From assembly GCA_030765065.1 (NCBI GenBank), contig CM060990.1, positions 669,196,118-669,260,117 of the forward strand: a stretch of DNA of 64,000 nucleotides, in the 5' to 3' direction. Source of the stretch: Deroplatys truncata (lineage: Eukaryota > Arthropoda > Insecta > Mantodea > Mantidae). The notes under the pieces were generated by a model that saw only the letters and a program-made list of their open reading frames with translations, did no database searches and was not told where the DNA came from. A program made the translations under genes and the position numbers. This document shows, one piece after another, positions 31,735-42,249 of this stretch. Numbering within the stretch: position 1 is the first letter of the stretch; each line of letters begins with the position of its first letter.

Positions 31735-32110
31735 AATCTGTATTTTGTTTTTGTTTCAACGCCCGCATATGGTCTGCTGCAGCCTTTGTGGAAACCTCCT
31801 TTCACCAGGCGATAACTGGACCCATCTATTAGCTTAGCGGTTCTCGCGACCTGCATCTGTTCAAGCTGTGAACGATAGAATTGCAATAACAAACCTACGG
31901 ATGAGTTCCAGTATTTCTCGTGTTCTCTGAATAACCAGAGACTGTAGCCAGCTTAACCAGTCCTGACGACAGCCCCAATGCTGATTCCGGTCCAATTATT
32001 GGTTACTCAGTTCCCTTCAAAGCAGTTTCATATAATCCTTCATTACCCAGAATACCCACATGCCCCAGCACCCACCTCAGCTGAACTGAATTTTGGGTAG
32101 CCAGTGCCGT
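31735..32110 (-). pseudogene. Non-LTR retrotransposon RNase H tail
   Basis: On the minus strand starting near 32105 the frame reads ATQNSVQLRWVLGHVGILGN, then EGLYETALKG, then PIIGPESALGLSSGLVKLA, followed by several stops. 'L-R-W-V-x-G-H-x-G-I-x-G-N-E' is the last RNase H catalytic block of Jockey-like elements; the Ala-Asp that normally follows is changed to Leu-Tyr here. The next block I-G-P-E-x-A-L-G-L-S is the usual downstream segment. It ends near 31735 at SINE-1. It is a different copy from the one at 23330-24151. Confidence 0.8.
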
Positions 32111-32119
32111 GAGAGTGGG

Positions 32120-33400
32120 ACAGAGAATTAGAAATCAGTGACAATTTAAGTTTATTTTTATCTACGAGTGTCATTTTGCAGCTTTGAAATTCATTGTGAA
32201 CTGGTATAGTTATTTACAGTAATCGATTAGGTCTCAACCGTGGCATTTCTCCTTTGTGTAAATCCAAAGAGTGAAATGTTAGTCCCAAGTTAAAAAGAAT
32301 TAGCTGCTATCTTCAGCCTCTGGATGTGTACTTTATCCAAGCTTGTACAGAGTTTATTTCAGAAGATTGGCGGACTTTAAATGACTTCGACTCAACATGA
32401 CCTCCGACGTTTCTGCACCACCTGCTCCGGGAACACACATTTTACAGGGCAGTCGCAATGCCCCCTGTATCCCCGGAGCAGGCAACAGCAAAAACCACGA
32501 CCCAAGACATCGCCTACTATATCCACCAGTGACTCGACGCAGCCCTTAGAAAGGCCAAGCAGACGACCAGTGGCAATACAGCGAACAGTCACCAAGGACT
32601 TCAAGGCACCCTGTCAGCAATTCAGGAAGGGATCAATGACCTCTCCTCACAGCTGGCTGAGCTGCGTCGCGCAACCTTCACACGCCTTTCGGCTGTGGAG
32701 GCCAAGCAGCGAACTTCAGCCAGGGTGATCACTGCACTCACCAATAGGATCTTCAAGCTACAGGACGAAGATGGGGTTCTCGCATCTGCCCAGCGTAAGC
32801 TGGAACGAATCGAGTGCCACCTCGTCGAACCCTACACCGAGGCAGCGACGACCGGTCCACGCGACTAGGTGCCCTCGGCGCTGCAGTTGCGGGGATCCGA
32901 GAGCTACAAACCAACACCAACAACTCCAACTTCAAGGAACTCACCGACCACTACAACCACCCACAAGAAAGCTACATCCTAATTCGGAACTTCATCGAAA
33001 CTTATGTTATGCCACACCCCTCTCAATCCTCTTCCCATCCACATCAACCTAACCGAAAATCCAAGCGCCATTAATCCTTCACACTATCACCTGGAATCTC
33101 TAATATTTTCTCCTTTACTTCGCTGCGGGGGCAGAATGGGCCTTAGTCAAGTCTGTCTCCCGGCAACAATTCCTTACTCCCCTGGTGACCGCACTGCGGC
33201 CCAGTTTCAACCATCACCTTGGAATGCGCGGGTGCTTTAGGCGGTACCGCAGCAAACCTTCTCCTTTCAATCCGGTGGAGGAGTTTTTAGGGGGCATGCC
33301 GACGCTCGGAGAGTCCCACACTCTGTCTCTACTCCCATCGGGCTGAGGTCAGCGGTTAAATCATTTTCTCCTCCACTCGAAAAAAAGACTAGATCTGAGT
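32120..33400 (+). pseudogene. GC-rich coding-like relic with a coiled-coil segment, unknown family
   Basis: Base composition is clearly richer in G and C than its neighbours. A start MTSDVSAPPAPGTHILQG can be read at 32397; the frame then shifts, and a second frame from 32459 reads MPPVSPEQATAKTTTQDI, a TGA, then AIQEGINDLSSQLAELRR (32620-32670), SAVEAKQRTSARVITALTNR, IFKLQDEDGVLASAQRKLER, ending in TAG at 32867. Hydrophobic residues recur every three to four positions from 32600 to 32810, as in a coiled coil. A third frame continues as RLGALGAAVAGIRELQTNTN to 33074. The broken frames look like one decayed gene, perhaps ORF1 or a gag-like protein of a mobile element, but I recognise no family. 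Confidence 0.4.
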
Positions 33401-33551
33401 CAGCTGAAGCATGACAGAGGCTTCAACACTAAGTTGTGTTTCCTCATCTATAATCGGATAGTGTACCAAGTAATGATACCACGCATATACAAATGTTATG
33501 CAGCTGGCTATGAAATTGGAGAAAATGTCTAGTTCAGAAAAACAATCCAAA

Positions 33552-33705
33552 AATTAAATTAAATTGAGTTTTATTTATGGACGCTCATTAACTACTATGG
33601 TCCCATTCTATATTGCTCAGAGGCTCTTCATTAGGCTTGAGGTTCTTTTAACGTGCCGCAAATCTACGGCTTTACTTATCTTCCGAAGGAAGCCATTCTA
33701 AGAAA
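33552..33705 (-). repeat. SINE-1 copy with internal deletions
   Basis: It runs from AAATTGAGTTTTATTTATGG with shortened internal segments (TATTGCTCAGAGGC, GTGCCGCAAATCTACGGC) to GAAGGAAGCCATTCTAAG. It lacks the tRNA-like head. Confidence 0.8.
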
Positions 33706-33749
33706 TACAATAAGGTTAAATCTGTAGTGGTCGAATGCCAATAGAAAAA

Positions 33750-34615
33750 TCTGATGGACGTTCACATGACTTTCTTTTCCCTTTAACTTTATTATAGTGT
33801 ATACAACTATTCATACCAAAGCTTATCTACTATCTACTACATTTAATTCCAAATATACCTTGCAGAAATAGCTACATTACACATTTCCTTATAGATATAA
33901 AGGGAACAGCGATAGTCAAATGTTTAAGAACCGGACGTATATGCTGGCCTTAAAATTCCATACTGTTTCCATGTAATCGCGAGAAACAACTGAATGTTGA
34001 CAGGACTTTTAAGAGAATGACCAAGCAATGAACAATTCGAAGCTTTAATAACGGATATCTCTGAAATGGCTTCTGTTAGAAAAAAATCATTGGAAAAAAT
34101 TGTGTGTTTTAAAGATAAATACATGTTTGTGTAGATGTTTGTGTAGATGTTTTCGTCTGTCGCTTTACGTTTACCAGTTACGTAAGATTATACGTAATTC
34201 TTTCCAAGTGAAGAGAACTTCACAGGTTGTTCCCAGAAAATTTAATATATACATTTTATTTGTCCTGAAAATGTCTATGGTAATTTAATCAAAATCGTTA
34301 CAGCCATTTTTGGAAAATTAAAGTTTTCTAAATAAGTCTAGTATAAAGGGTAGTTGGGGGTGAGAATTTTCTTGAAAATCTTCACATCATATCCTTAGAA
34401 GCTGCTGAGCTGAAATACATATCCGACTTTTCGTTTTTGAGTTATGCTGTTCACAAACGCGCAGACGGACACAGACGTTTTTCTAAAAAATGCTGTTTTT
34501 TGATTCAGGGGGCCTCAAAACATGTATTTCCAATGAACTCTCGGTATCGAACTTTTGGGTGGAATGCAATACCTTCTCTACCTACTACGTACGTTGTAGA
34601 GAAAGTAAAAATAGT
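33750..34615 (-). repeat. Repeat B copy, inverted, near complete
   Basis: It begins CGTTCACATGACTTTCTTTT, contains CAGAAATAGCTACATTACAC, GATATAAAGGGAACAGCGAT, CAGTTACGTAAGATTATACG and AGGGGGCCTCAAAACATGTA, and ends TACCTTCTCTACCTACTACG. Both ends carry an ACTTTCTCTAC-like word in inverted orientation, which may be a short terminal repeat. Confidence 0.7.
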
Positions 34616-34769
34616 GCTGTTGTAGCTTATTAAGGGGAGATTTCATGATGAAAAATGGCAAAATATAACATTCTTAGCTTTCTTTTTGCGGAGTTTTATA
34701 AATTCGAAATTCCTATTTAATTTTAATTATATTTTTTCATTATAGGTACGATACTTATACTTTTAAATT

Positions 34770-35204
34770 TCAAAGATGGTTCTGTATCGTGAATTATGCA
34801 CCGCTTCACAGAAAAAGTCATAACTCCTACATCCTTTGGATAGAGAAGCAAACTTCAGCACATCATTTTGGGAAAATTTTGCTCTAAAACTTGGTTTTAC
34901 CAGTATTAAATACAGCAACTTATGTGTGCTCGAGCCCTGTGGTTTCTTTGCAAATATATGAAACCTTGTTTTTTTCTATTTGTGCCTTGAATGGCTTTTT
35001 GTGTCAATAAAATTTTCTGATATAAATAATCAGTTTTTCAGAGACAATGAAGATACCTAAAAATGTTAGGATGATAAAAACAATCTCGAAGTTATGTTGT
35101 GTATCTACGTAAGTGTTAATGAGTTTGTTGCTTATTTTTAAAACATAATTTCTAATAAATTTTAATCAAAAGATGATATAATAGAGAAAAACTATCTGCT
35201 TTAA
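34770..35204 (+). repeat. Repeat C copy
   Basis: CACAGAAAAAGTCATAACTC, ATGATAAAAACAATC and TTTTAATCAAAAGATGATAT follow the same order as at 6890-7265. It ends where the mariner derivative begins. Confidence 0.65.
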
Positions 35205-35255
35205 TACGAAGGTAAGTCGATAATGCGTACATAATTTTTTAAATTTATTATAACT

Positions 35256-36325
35256 TGAAGTTGGGTTTTTCTTTACGTTGTTTGCACCACGTATGGACGC
35301 TAATTTGAAGTAGATGGATTTTTACGTCATTTGTTTGCACCACAATTTAGGTGTCAATTTGAAGTAAAATTATTTTTACGCTGTTTGCTGCTACGTATGA
35401 AAAGTCAGTTTGAAGATGATGTATTGTATTTCAACTGTTGGGGAGGCGAACTTGTAGTAGTTGCAACCGCACGTATTGTAAACAGTTTCCGGTAGCCTTC
35501 GCCCCAAATGTACTTTTAGGTGGCCTTTGCCCGAAGTTTAAAAATAATAGCTTTGTAATTTGACTGTTTCTTTAGATATTATATATTTATGTTTGCCTCG
35601 GCTGCGTCAGTATTATTTTAGAGACATGGATATCTTGGCAGGGCGTGATGCGACAAGAATGTAGGGTTACACAGACTAAGTTTTAATTCACTCCTTTTTA
35701 TTAATTCTTGACACAAATTAAATAACACTTCACTGATATCGAGAGCAGTGAGATTCTTTATTTATTAATTAATTACACTTTTTAACACGTAAACTTAATT
35801 TTTCGTCTCACACGAATACATATTAAATCTCTCGCGGACGCACAAGCAACGCATCCAGTTATGACAACTGTCTGCAGGCAACTGAATAGTTTTCAACCGT
35901 CTAAACTTGTAAATACCTGTATTTCAAGTCTCTGATTGGCTAAACCTATTCCAATAGAATACCTTCATTTAACTAAAACCCCTCCGGTTGTTGATTGGCT
36001 ATTTTATAAACTGTCACTAAAATCTCATTATTCCTTACAAGAATCACAAGTAACATTTAAACTCTCAAACTCATTATTGCCTCAAGGTTACCCCGTTGTT
36101 AGCAAATTTTAACTTATTATTATCACAGCTCCTACATTATTAAATTACGTAATACATTCCTATAACATTATTGAATGTGTAGACAATAATATAAGCATAT
36201 GCAATGACTGTTACATACATTTTACAAATTATTACATACACTTATTATTTCAAGGCGGGCTGTTATTGAATTTACATATTATATAATTTGACTAAAAATA
36301 TTTAAGTGTTAAAAATACTGCCTCA
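35256..36325 (-). repeat. Solo LTR copy 6
   Basis: Plus-strand ends are TGAAGTTGGG and TACTGCCTCA, flanked by AACT and AATT (one mismatch). Length is 1070 bp. Three PBS-like units with intervening spacers lie at 35285-35420 (for example CACGTATGGACGCTAATTTG). It is nested inside the mariner derivative about 50 bp from its right end in sense orientation. Confidence 0.9.
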
Positions 36326-36339
36326 AATTATAGGAATTT

Positions 36340-36830
36340 ACAATTACTTCATTTTCAACATACTCTCCTTACTTCTCAATGCACATTGTCCATCTTTTCA
36401 CCAGTATTCTGATGCCCTTAGAAACAAAGTTTTTCGGCTGAGCAGCAAGCCATGTATGCACCACTTCATTCACTTCTTGATCTGTAGTGAATCGACGGCC
36501 CCTTAAGGCCTGTTTAAGTGGACCAGAAAACATATGGTTTGCCACTTCATCGACAGCAAATCTTCGGTTCTCTGAATCAGGATACGGATTTGCTCATTGT
36601 TGGCGTCACTAGTGGATATGGATGGGCGTCCTGTTCTTTCCTCATCCTTCATAGTTGTCTGACCATTCTTGAACTGTTCAATCCATTCGTTCACATTTCG
36701 CCAGGGTAAAACATCGACCCGTATTGTGCGACAAGTCTTTGATAGATTTCGGCTCCTGGTACACCTTCAGAGGATGAAAAGCGGATAACAGCACGCTGTT
36801 CTTCTTTGGTGTAAACGTTGAGGAGTGCGG
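36340..36830 (-). pseudogene. mariner transposase, N- and C-termini fused by deletion
   Basis: On the minus strand the N-terminal part includes NEWIEQFKNGQTTMKDEERT and RPSISTSDANNEQIRILIQR, the linker between the two helix-turn-helix motifs of irritans-type mariners. It then jumps near 36520 to the C-terminal region, whose frame gives RRFTTDQEVNEVVHTWLAAQ and IRILVKRWTMCIEK. The catalytic D,D,D core that normally lies between is missing. The junction (GGTCCACTTAAACAGGCCTT) is also found in the copy at 39214-40606. Confidence 0.85.
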
Positions 36831-37059
36831 CAATGCCTATTATGCAACAATGCAGCACTCGCTAGAGTGATAACGGTCAAACATTCCACAAGCGGAGACA
36901 AAGGAACAACATGTCGACGTGCGCGCGCACAAACTGATACAGCCAACCTACAAAATATTTAAAATAGTGTGCGGATACTTATTGACTTACCCTCGTAAAC
37001 AAACTTATTCTATAAATCTATATCAGTGAACTTAGAAGGCATTCATGTACATACTGTAA

Positions 37060-37190
37060 CAATTTTTAGTGCATCTTAAATAGTTTAAGGTAATGGGTAA
37101 TGAATTTAGCAGTATTAACAATGGTGGGATAGAGGTTTTAATACTCCCTTAAGTTGTTTCTCTTTTTATAACGTTACCGCCATTGCACAC
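37060..37190 (+). repeat. Repeat C fragment
   Basis: AGTTTAAGGTAATGGGTAAT, GAATTTAGCAG and ATAGAGGTTTTAATACTCCC resemble 7350-7410. Confidence 0.45.
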
Positions 37191-37537
37191 CTACACAGTT
37201 AGGTATATACAATAGTCATTTTCTATTCTAAATACTCTGTTATTTAAAAAGCGATGCGTCATTATTTGTTTAAATTAGATTTGGTTCGAATAAACGTTTG
37301 ACTTTACTGGGTAAACACTTCACTATGATTATCGGCGTCCTTATCTGTTTTTGAGGATTCAGATACATGCATCTCATATAAGGCTAAAACATAAAGCAGC
37401 TCAGTGTATGTAGGCATGTGACTTAGTTTATTAGTAAAGCAAACCATAAGGCGAGCTGTACCTGGCCATCCCGTTCCCTTTAGTAAACTACTATACTTTG
37501 CCTGTATGGAGTATAACACATACTCATACATATATAA
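37191..37537. other. No recognisable feature
   Basis: An 81-codon minus-strand frame at 37304-37549 has no domain and overlaps the adjacent mariner end. Confidence 0.4.
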
Positions 37538-38831
37538 TACGAGGGGCACTATTTATACTTTAAGCCTTGGCAACCCTGAATGTTGTAAGTGCCATCTAAC
37601 GTTTCCAATGCAAATTCTGAGATCTTTTACCATAATCTACTTCGAACATTTTGTCAATAGAACGTCATTTGTTTTATTTACACTAACTTGAAAATTCTGT
37701 GACAACAAAAAGATGGAATTAACTCGTGAAAATGTTCGTGCAATGATTTATTACGACTTTCGACGTGGATTATCAAGACAAGAGTGCATCGATCAACTAA
37801 CTTCCACATTTGGTGACGAAGCTCCATCCTTTGCCACTGTTAAACGCTGGTATAACGAATTTAATCGTAGCCGCCGTTCGCTCAATGATGAAGTTCGTGG
37901 AGGTCATCCAAAATCAGTAGTTGTGCCAGAAAACATTGATGCTGTGCAAAACCTAATAACAAAAGATCATCATGCGACATATTGTGAGATTGAGGCAACC
38001 CTAGGCATTAGTTCCACTAGCATATATAAAATATTTCATGATTATTTAGCCGTGCAAAACGTTTTCTCTCGTTGGATCCCACATAATTTGACGCAATCTT
38101 AAAAAGATGCTCGTGTCGATTGGTGTACAAAAATGCTCAAAAAATACAATGGCGGTGCCTCAAAAGACGTATATAGCATTGTAACAGGTGACAAATCATG
38201 GATCTATGCGTATGAGCCGGAACGTAAACAGCAGTCGACTGTATGGGTGTTTCAAGATGAAGCAAATCCAACAAAAGTTGTTCGTACTCGAAGCACTTCG
38301 AAGCAAATGGTCGCCGGCTTTTTCAGCAAAACTGGCCATGTGGCAACAGTGCCTTTAGAGGAATGTAAAACGGTCAATGCCGAATGGTACACAACCATTT
38401 GTTTGCCGAAAGTCTTCGTTGAAGTAAGGAAAACCAACAAGAACCGTAGGATCGTTCTTCATCAAGACAATGTGAGCGCACACATCTCGTCTAACAACAG
38501 AGTATTTGAAGGCTCAAAAATCGAATTGATGGGTCATCCGTCGTATAGTCGTGTTTTGGCACCCAATGACTTCTTTTTGTTCCCGAGCATCAAGAATAAA
38601 TTGCTTGGACAACGATTTTCGTTGGCAGAATACGCCGTTGAGCCCTTCAAAAATCATGTTTTGGAGGTGTCTCAAGAAGACTGGAATAAATGCTTGGACA
38701 AATGGTTCAAAAGGATGCAAAAGTGTATTTTATCAGAAAGGACAATATTTTGAAAAACAATAAAGCAGTTTTCAATCTGAAATATCTTTGTTTTAATTAT
38801 TAGGCTCAAAATATAAATAGTGCCCCTCGTA
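37538..38831 (+). mobile_element. Near-complete mariner
   Basis: The left end TACGAGGGGCACTATTTATA (37538) and the right end TATAAATAGTGCCCCTCGTA (38831) form a perfect 20-bp inverted repeat including the TA. Size is about 1.29 kb, the standard mariner length. It encodes one transposase frame interrupted by a single stop. It is the youngest-looking DNA transposon in the window. Confidence 0.97.
37713..38753 (+). pseudogene. mariner transposase with a single in-frame stop
   Basis: The frame from ATG 37713 runs 129 codons to TAA at 38100 and then stays open in the same frame to TGA 38751, 346 codons in total, close to the 340-350 usual for mariners. The N-terminal half holds two helix-turn-helix regions (RRGLSRQECIDQLTSTFGDE, then ATYCEIEATLGISSTSIYKI) for binding the terminal repeats. 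Catalytic Asp residues are at codons 38190 (VTGDKSWIY), 38466 (LHQDNVSAH) and 38568 (LAPNDFFLF). The last two are 34 codons apart; mariner D34D needs 35, so one residue appears lost between them. The linker motif WVPHxL is present as WIPHNL. The enzyme would excise and reinsert the element at TA; this copy is probably inactive. Confidence 0.93.
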
Positions 38832-39213
38832 TGTCCTCAAGCGGCGGAATCTCGTTTCAGCCAAAGAGGTGGGTAAGTGCGGAAACTGACAAAAATGAAG
38901 TGCAGGAGAATCTAAAACTGGTAAGAACGAAGCACAAATCTAATAGTGCTATATTCGGTTAGTAGAACTGTTACGAGTGTAAGCTAATAATGGATGAAAT
39001 CTGCTTCTGAACGAAGCTTTATTGTATTGCAGCTCTGAACGCGTTTTGGCGTTAGTTTGGGAGATTCTTCTCTTGCTCTCCTTCCTTCTCTTCCGTCTAG
39101 TAATGCAATTGACATGGTATCTCCTAGTTGCTTGTTTACTGAAGGCACGAGGTGTCTCCCTTTTTATAACAGGATATAATAGTAAAGGATATAATAGTTT
39201 CTCACATCTAAAA
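38832..39213. other. No recognisable feature
   Basis: A 113-codon minus-strand frame (38949-39290) is basic and low in complexity, has no domain and runs into the next mariner end; I do not call it a gene. A short duplication AGGATATAATAGT lies at 39170-39200. Confidence 0.4.
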
Positions 39214-39352
39214 TACGACGGTAAGTCAATACGTAACCGCAAACTATTTTTTTTTTTGTAGGTTGACTGTATCGGTTTGTGCACGCGCACGTCGACATGT
39301 TGTTTCTTTCTCTCCGCTTGTGGAATGTTTGACCGTTATCACTTGTAGCGAG

Positions 39353-40062
39353 AAACGGTTGCTGAGCGATATTTGTATCTAGTTCTTGGTTCTAAGTTTA
39401 TCGTGGGTGAGGCAAATTAAAAAATATACTTTATTTCCTTTACTAAGTGTAGTTTATTAACAATTTAACTATTTATGGGCGGCTAGCTTTTTCCATTATT
39501 ATAATCCCACTACTTTAAATAAGTCAGGAGCGTAACTATCTGCACACGCACTCCCACCCGTTTGCAACCACGTGCATCTTTCGCTAAGAGCGTAACACTT
39601 CGTACCGATGAAATTCTAGAAGAGAAGAGAGTGGACTCTGGGGTTTTGTTTGCCCTTGTATACCTGAGCCTAGTGACGCTCACCTCTGCGTTTCAAAATG
39701 TAACTACGTTTCTAATTGGTCCTCAGACCGCGTTACCTTAACATGTATGAAAATATGTTGCTCCAAATTCGTGCGCTTACGCGTCACCCTGGCGCGTTGT
39801 GAACCCGATTCCATATCTCCGTCTCTTTCTGTCTCTTTCTATTTCTCCTGATCGTTACCTGTTCCCTGCTCGTTGGCTTGGTGAAAGGTGTGCTCTACTA
39901 AGAATTATGCTTTACCTGGAATTTGCTAGCTCGCCCGTTTCTTACAATTTGCTCTGTACAAATGTTGGATGTTGAATATTTTAACACGTTTTTTGGTGAA
40001 TTATATTCTTTCTGTACAATTCTTATATATGTATAGTATATCCCGTTTCACACTCCAGTGAG
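39353..40062. mobile_element. Unclassified insertion inside the mariner derivative
   Basis: Compared with the uninterrupted sister copy (complement of 36855-36885), extra DNA begins after CACTTGTAGCGA and ends before CACTCCAGTGAG. These flanks look like a diverged 9-12 bp target-site duplication of CACTCTAGCGAG. The inserted DNA starts GAAACGGTTGC and ends CCCGTTTCA, giving a short inverted repeat GAAACGG. It has no coding capacity. The ends suggest a non-autonomous DNA transposon of the hAT or a related type, but the superfamily is not certain. Confidence 0.6.
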
Positions 40063-40079
40063 TGTTGCATTGTTGCATA

Positions 40080-40575
40080 ATAAGCATGGCTGCACCCCTC
40101 AACGTTTGCACCAAAGAACATCGTGCAATTATCTGAAGGTGTACCAGGAGACGAAATCTATCGAAGACTTTTCGCACAATATGGGGGCAAAGTTTTACCT
40201 CGGCAAAATGTGTACGAATGGATTTAAAAGTTCAAAAATGGTCGGACAACTGTGAAGGACGAGGAAACAGCAGGACGAACATCCACATCCACTAGTGACG
40301 CCAAAAATGTGCAAGTCCGTATCCTGATTCAGAGAATCGAAGATTGACATGTTGGTCCACTAAAAATGCCTTAAGGGGCCGTCTATTCACCACAGACCAA
40401 GAAGTGTTGGAAGCGGTGCTTACATGGTTTACTGCTCAACCGAAAAGTTTTTGTTTCCTGAGGGCTTTAGAAAGCTTGTGCAACGATGGAACATGTGCAT
40501 TGAGAAGCAAGTGGACTACGTTGAAACATGAGGTGGCTGTAAGAAGTTTCTATTATTGTTATAATACATTTTAAA
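40080..40575 (+). pseudogene. mariner transposase remnant lacking the catalytic core
   Basis: The plus-strand frames give, in order, KEHRAIIxxxEGVPGDEIYR-like sequence (40105-40175), YEWI-KFKNGRT-like sequence with stops (40208-40265), TSTSDAKNVQVRILIQRIED (40290-40345), then GPLKMPxGRLFTTDQEVLEA (40360-40410) and LTWFTAQPKSF. No D,D,D residues remain. The jump from 'RIED' to 'GPLK' is the same junction as in the inverted sister copy. Confidence 0.8.
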
Positions 40576-40606
40576 AATTACGTGCGGGCACTTATTATTA
40601 AGCTGT

Positions 40607-41803
40607 ATGAATCATAGTGGTCGTTTGGTGTATGGCTATTCACTATCCCTGTGCTCTGCTATAGGTCAATTTTTTTTGTTTAATTTTTTTCTCCTTGTAT
40701 TACCTACTGTCCATTCTAAACCATAGTGCCTTTCACTGAAAACAAACTCTTTGTATTATCCGCGCGAAAGTAGTTCGCAATCCACGCCCCTAATGGCTGC
40801 TTCTTCCCCTCTACGTGCTTGTTGAACACTATTTAATCTATAAAAAGGCGCCCTGCGTGAGAATCATAGTTCAAAATGCAACCTGAGGTGACAATCGATT
40901 TTATAAGTATGCGGCAATGAACATTTAACTTACATTAATCACAATCCTCGGGCAAAAGTGCAACACCCAAATTTGAATCCTCCGAAGATGACTCAGCTGC
41001 CATATCAGAATCAGAACTACTCTCCAAAATAATGAGAAGCTTATCCACAATTCCACAGCACTGTCGCACTTAAAACAAGTTCCCACATTTTATCCTCTTG
41101 TATGTTGTATTATGTCTGTTTATATTCTCTGCTCGCTTTAGTTACACTTCTCACTGAAACGCCTGTAAAATCCGATATTAGTTTCGTAATATGCACTAAT
41201 GCAAGTATCGGATATTTTTGTAATAGTGATTTGAATATATCAAGTATTGTTTGTTTTAGCCACTTTTTAATTGTTTCCCGCTTCTGTGTTTGAACAATTT
41301 ATTCGCACTACACGCACCTTCCTCTGCCATGTGAGCTCAAATACCAACTGACTAAATCACAAGGTTTGACCTCACCTGAGCATATGTGTGTTAGTGTATT
41401 ATGAATGACTGTTCGCTTATCATATATCCTGTGTTACGCAAAGTGTTTATTCGGTACTCAGATGGCACCTCTGGGAATTCATTGTTGCATTTCTTGTGTA
41501 TTTAAGAGAGTGGCAGTCGTGCATACGGTTGGTATTAACAAGCAAGATGCTCTCGGCATTAGCGCAATAGCAGGCGAAAATCATATTTTGTAATCTCTTA
41601 ACAGCTAGTATATATCCATTACCTTTAACGACGAGTTCTTATGATAACCGCAATAAAATGTGCAGTTCTGTACCTTTCCTGCTCTAATATTTCAAAATAC
41701 AATACATGTATTAAGGAACTATTTATGTTGGCGTAAGAGTATATTCTTGGGTTCGTGACAAGCCGAAGTACGTGCTTCTGTTTACATCAGAGGGAAATCT
41801 GGT
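40607..41803. other. No supported gene; promoter-like patch at 40830-40890
   Basis: CTATAAAAAGGCGCC at 40838 is a strong TATA-type box, with TCATAGTTC about 28 bp downstream, but the following ATG (40875) opens only 14 codons. On the minus strand at 41000-41060 a short frame ESSSDSDMAAESSSEDSN is acidic and Ser-rich, as near the start of some transposases. Neither is enough to call a gene. Confidence 0.3.
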
Positions 41804-41879
41804 TTGGAATGGACAGTAGTTTATGATACTGTACCTTTACTGTTTTCGTTACTGCTTATAACCTCAATTACACAACACA

Positions 41880-41990
41880 CATACACACAAACACCCATTC
41901 CCATGGGGGGACTCGAACCCGCAACCGTCAGCTTGGCGGAGCGCCGGAGCTATACGCTCCAGCAATCACGGATACGAGGGCCGGCAGAGT
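41880..41990 (-). repeat. tRNA-like SINE head
   Basis: On the minus strand GGTTCGAGTCC (41919-41909) is a perfect B box; ATTGCTGGAGCGTATAGCTC upstream can serve as the A-box/D-arm region. The following TGGGAATGGGTG is purine-rich. A 147-codon plus-strand frame (41804-42247) runs straight across this head in antisense and is therefore unlikely to be a gene. Confidence 0.6.
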
Positions 41991-42249
41991 TGACACTGGA
42001 CGCGCCTTCACCTATCCCCTTGTTTGGTTCTTTGGTTTGCCTACACTCCAAGGAGCTTCTATTAACACTGTATCGCCGTAAAGATGGACCATTCACAACA
42101 CTAAAGCTGGAGGGAGAAAGGGAAAGAATGACACTGAGCTTCGCAAGATACAATAACTGCTGTAGTCTCTCAAGAACGAAAATCTGGGATGAAATTTGTG
42201 GATGCAAGACAGCAGCATTTTTCAACCAGAACGTGTTTCATGGATAATA

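Larger units (their letters stand above)
35205..36997 (-). mobile_element. Deletion-derivative mariner carrying a solo LTR
   Basis: Ends are TACGAAGGTAAGTCGATAA (35205) and the complement TTATTGACTTACCCTCGTA (36997), with TA at each end. Sense is minus. Without the LTR it is about 0.72 kb, half of a full mariner. It keeps the N-terminal helix-turn-helix region and the last 60 or so codons but has lost the catalytic core (see 36340-36830). Confidence 0.9.
39214..40606 (+). mobile_element. Deletion-derivative mariner, second copy, with a nested insertion
   Basis: The left end TACGACGGTAAGTCAATAC matches the copy at 35205-36997; the right end near 40606 (CACTTATTATTAAGCTGTA) is degraded. Transposase traces on the plus strand are ERNIVQLSEGVPGDEIYRRL-type sequence near 40110-40180, then SKMVGQL and RPSTSTSDAKN-like sequence, then RGRLFTTDQEVLEAVLTWFT near 40370. 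It carries the same internal deletion as its sister and a separate insertion of about 0.7 kb at 39353-40062. Confidence 0.85.

Noticed and set aside
38949-39290. 113-codon basic minus-strand frame
   Set aside because: Low complexity, no domain, and it runs into the end of a mariner derivative.
41804-42247. 147-codon frame as a host gene with an N-terminal hydrophobic segment
   Set aside because: It reads antisense through a tRNA-like SINE head (41880-41990) and has no domain.
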